Source: a bacterium (GTDB taxonomy: Bacteria; Omnitrophota; Gorgyraeia; Gygaellales; Profunditerraquicolaceae). From it: 8,176 nt of DNA. This document shows, piece after piece, positions 6,327 to 8,176 of this stretch (position 1 is the first letter of the stretch; every line of letters starts with the position of its first letter). The notes under the pieces were generated by a model, which was given only the letters and a program-made list of their open reading frames with translations, did no database searches and was not told the origin of the DNA. Both the position numbers and the translations under genes were made by a program. Location: positions 1 through 8,176 of the forward strand of contig SCRK01000004.1 in NCBI GenBank assembly GCA_004298075.1. Reading direction: 5' to 3'.

Positions 6327-7298
6327 TCAATTCCCCTTGTCCTGGTTCTTACGGAAAAGGTCCAGGAACCTGTCCTCATACTCCTTATAGATATTCCATT
6401 TGTCCAGCTGCGCCTTCAATTCATTGGCTTTGGCGATGTTTGATTTACTCTCCTCAAAAAGCTTCTCGATCTTTTCTTTTACGGATGCGGGCAGCTTGGT
6501 AAGCTGGCTTAAGGTTTTTTTGATCAGTTCCACCTCCTCCTCTCCGATCGGCCCGGATTGCCCCGGGGTTCCCAGCTTCAGAAAATCCAGAAGCTTATTG
6601 ATCTCATTTTCCATGGTAAGCGCCTGCTCTTTTAGCGGCCGCACATCTATCTCTATATTCAATATTCTTCCCAAAGCCTCCAGCACCGCGGCTGAGGCCT
6701 TGGGGTTTTCAATCTGAATAGTATAAAGCGGGATATCCCCGAGCAGGCAAAAACCTTTTAATCCGGCTTTCTTGGCCATGTCCAGGAAAAGGCCGTTCAT
6801 CCCGCTGATCTGGCCGTCCTCTAAAACGCTAAAATCATATTTCTTCAGGTTTTCTTTTATTTTCTGGTCCGTAGCCGCGAACCAGACGCGCGAATCCTGC
6901 GTGTGATCGGTTGCCTGCGGCATAGAGGCAAAGCTCACCACCGTCTCTACCTGGAATTTCTTGGCCAGGGCCAGGATCTCCTGGGAATATTTGTCCGCTT
7001 TAGAGAGATCAGGCTGGGCATTGCTTAAGAATATGATCAGGTCATTCTTGCCCGCCTTATTCTTCCAGAAATAGAATTTACTCTCCGGCAATTGGGCGCT
7101 TTCCAATATCCCGGCGGCAACCAGGCTTCCGGTAAGATAAAAAAACCCCTCCGCCTCAATACTGGCCAGCTCCTCCGCTTTCAGGTATTCCACCAGATAA
7201 TTTGCCGCTTTAAAAGCCACATCACCCATCCCCGGCCAAGCCACAACCAGATAAGGTTTTTTAAGGCGCACCCTGCGCTTGATCTTTAACGCTTCCAT
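6327..7298 (-). CDS. PAC2-family protein with C-terminal coiled-coil-like tail
   Basis: Member of the PAC2 (proteasome assembly chaperone 2-like, formerly DUF75) family, 323 residues, no signal peptide, probably cytoplasmic. The family signature WPGMGDVAFKAANYLVEYL (21-39) and the later block GQISGMNGLFLDMAKKAG (162-179), ending in GFCLLGDIP (182-190), are clear. Residues about 222-315 are highly charged and helix-prone with spaced Leu/Ile, probably a coiled-coil or helical extension. The family fold resembles nucleoside phosphorylase-like proteins, and in eukaryotes it assists 20S proteasome assembly. Its bacterial role is unknown, and no proteasome gene is visible here. AAGGAG (7309-7304) stands 5 bases before the ATG. 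It lies 17 bases after the M20 peptidase gene and nearly touches the HAD gene. Confidence 0.87.
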   Translation of the reverse strand: MEALKIKRRVRLKKPYLVVAWPGMGDVAFKAANYLVEYLKAEELASIEAEGFFYLTGSLVAAGILESAQLPESKFYFWKNKAGKNDLIIFLSNAQPDLSKADKYSQEILALAKKFQVETVVSFASMPQATDHTQDSRVWFAATDQKIKENLKKYDFSVLEDGQISGMNGLFLDMAKKAGLKGFCLLGDIPLYTIQIENPKASAAVLEALGRILNIEIDVRPLKEQALTMENEINKLLDFLKLGTPGQSGPIGEEEVELIKKTLSQLTKLPASVKEKIEKLFEESKSNIAKANELKAQLDKWNIYKEYEDRFLDLFRKNQDKGN

Positions 7299-7303
7299 TT
7301 TAT

Positions 7304-7309
7304 CTCCTT
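7304..7309 (-). promoter_or_regulatory. Shine-Dalgarno site of the PAC2 gene
   Basis: AAGGAG on the minus strand, 5 bases before the ATG at 7298, in the 17-base gap after the M20 stop. It fixes the start of the PAC2 gene. Confidence 0.75.
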
Positions 7310-7315
7310 GGTAAA

Positions 7316-8176
7316 TTAACCTGTTGATGAAAATTTATAATCCTGAAGGAACTTGGCCAGGGCCTTGGCGCCTTTATATAAATTACTGATCCTGGCATAT
7401 TCATCCGCGACATGCGCGCTACCCTCATTTCCGAAACCAGTCGCGACGGCCGGAATATTCCTGGCTTTAAAAAATGTAATTACGGTGGCCCCCTCCGAGC
7501 CGCTGATGGCTGACTTGACCCCGGCGCTATGCATCGCCGAAACTAAATTCTTGACCAGCGGATGTTTAGGGCTGATATAATACGGATCTTGAATACCCTG
7601 GATATCGATCTTAAAATTATGAGTGTAGCGGGAAATAGTTCTTTTAAGGTTACGCAAAATCCGCGCGTGGCTTGTCCCGGGAAGGAAACGGAAATCCAGC
7701 TCGAATTCACACCAGTCGCTGACCACATTTACCTTATCCCCGCCTTTTATGGTGCCGACATTAAGCGTGGGCTCCCGCAAATACCCGTTCTTTGTATAAT
7801 TTGTTTTTTGGTCTTTAAGGTCGACGATTATCCTGGCCGCCATATCTATGGCATTAACGCCCAGCCAAGGGTAGGCGCCATGCGCTTTTTTGCCTTTAAT
7901 GGATACCTTCAGGTGCATCAGCCCTTTCTGCGTGATCACGATCTCGAAATCATCGGCATCCAGGACCACTGCCGCGTCTACTTTTAATATCGAACGCTCC
8001 AGCAGAGGTATCAGCCCCAGACTGGAACCACTTTCCTCATCGGCAGTAGCGGCCAAGACCAGGCTATAGTCGAGCTCAACGCCCTCCTCAACCAGGCTGT
8101 GGATAGCCTCCATGGCGCTTGCTAGATTTCCCTTGCAATCAGTTGCCCCTAATCCGTATATTTTATCCCCGCGGAT
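7316..8176 (-). CDS. M20-family metallopeptidase (ArgE/DapE-like), 5' end missing
   Basis: Zinc-dependent amidohydrolase/peptidase of the M20 family, cut by the window edge; 286 C-terminal residues are seen, numbered here from the edge. The frame is open through the edge, so the internal ATG at 8113 is not the start. The metal-site motif IYGLGATDCKGN (6-17; D13) and the general base/metal pair in TADEESGS (44-51; E47, E48) are present. VLDADD (71-76) could supply the next ligand. The dimerisation-domain motif KKAHGAYPWLGVNAID (97-111 region) and the last metal histidine in GSAHVADEY (252-260) follow. The first His-containing motif lies outside the window. The family hydrolyses N-acyl amino acids or small peptides in the cytoplasm; this substrate is unknown. 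It is the most upstream gene visible of the run. Confidence 0.88.
   Translation of the reverse strand: MRGDKIYGLGATDCKGNLASAMEAIHSLVEEGVELDYSLVLAATADEESGSSLGLIPLLERSILKVDAAVVLDADDFEIVITQKGLMHLKVSIKGKKAHGAYPWLGVNAIDMAARIIVDLKDQKTNYTKNGYLREPTLNVGTIKGGDKVNVVSDWCEFELDFRFLPGTSHARILRNLKRTISRYTHNFKIDIQGIQDPYYISPKHPLVKNLVSAMHSAGVKSAISGSEGATVITFFKARNIPAVATGFGNEGSAHVADEYARISNLYKGAKALAKFLQDYKFSSTG

Noticed and set aside
7316..8113. ATG at 8113 as the start of the M20 gene
   Set aside because: The frame is open to the window edge, and the 21 codons before this ATG encode the conserved LGATD metal-site motif. The true start is outside the window.

Overview
The window is a stretch of bacterial chromosome with moderate G+C content. 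It is densely coding, and every convincing gene lies on the minus strand, so transcription runs from high to low coordinates. The gene mix is an M20 peptidase, a PAC2-family protein, a YihX-like HAD hydrolase, envelope glycosyltransferases, a polyprenyl-phosphate sugar-1-phosphate transferase, a membrane-anchored TPR protein and tandem Ddl-like ATP-grasp ligases. Together with the moderate G+C, it looks most like an uncultivated lineage such as Candidatus Omnitrophota (former OP3). That assignment rests on general resemblance only and is low to moderate confidence. There is no tRNA, rRNA, CRISPR array, insertion sequence or phage gene.

Region A (8176 to 1308, minus strand) is one compact run of seven genes: M20 metallopeptidase (5' end outside the window), PAC2-family protein with a C-terminal coiled-coil-like tail, HAD hydrolase, GT4 glycosyltransferase, WecA/TagO-like PNPT transferase, TPR protein, GT2 glycosyltransferase. 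Junctions range from 8-nt overlaps to 17-nt gaps, so they are probably co-transcribed. The last four form a plausible surface-polysaccharide module. The PNPT protein would load a sugar-phosphate on a polyprenyl carrier, the GT4 and GT2 enzymes would extend it, and the TPR protein could organise the machinery at the membrane. The first three genes have no evident role in this.

Region B (1041 to 1307) is the only sizeable non-coding stretch. On the minus strand it carries two overlapping sigma-70-type promoters, a leader with three TTGGA repeats, a 26-codon ORF, and a strong intrinsic terminator located before the next gene. This looks like an attenuated leader or a short terminated RNA.

Region C (1040 to 1) holds a divergent Ddl-like ATP-grasp ligase. 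The first 16 codons of a second, similar protein follow its stop codon with no gap. The complete ligase keeps the ATP/Mg residues but lacks the substrate signature of true D-Ala-D-Ala ligase, so its substrate is open.

The most interesting points are the attenuator-like leader in front of the tandem ligase genes, the atypical catalytic motifs of the PNPT enzyme (Asn where Asp is expected), and the unexplained placement of a PAC2 protein next to a peptidase and a glycan module.
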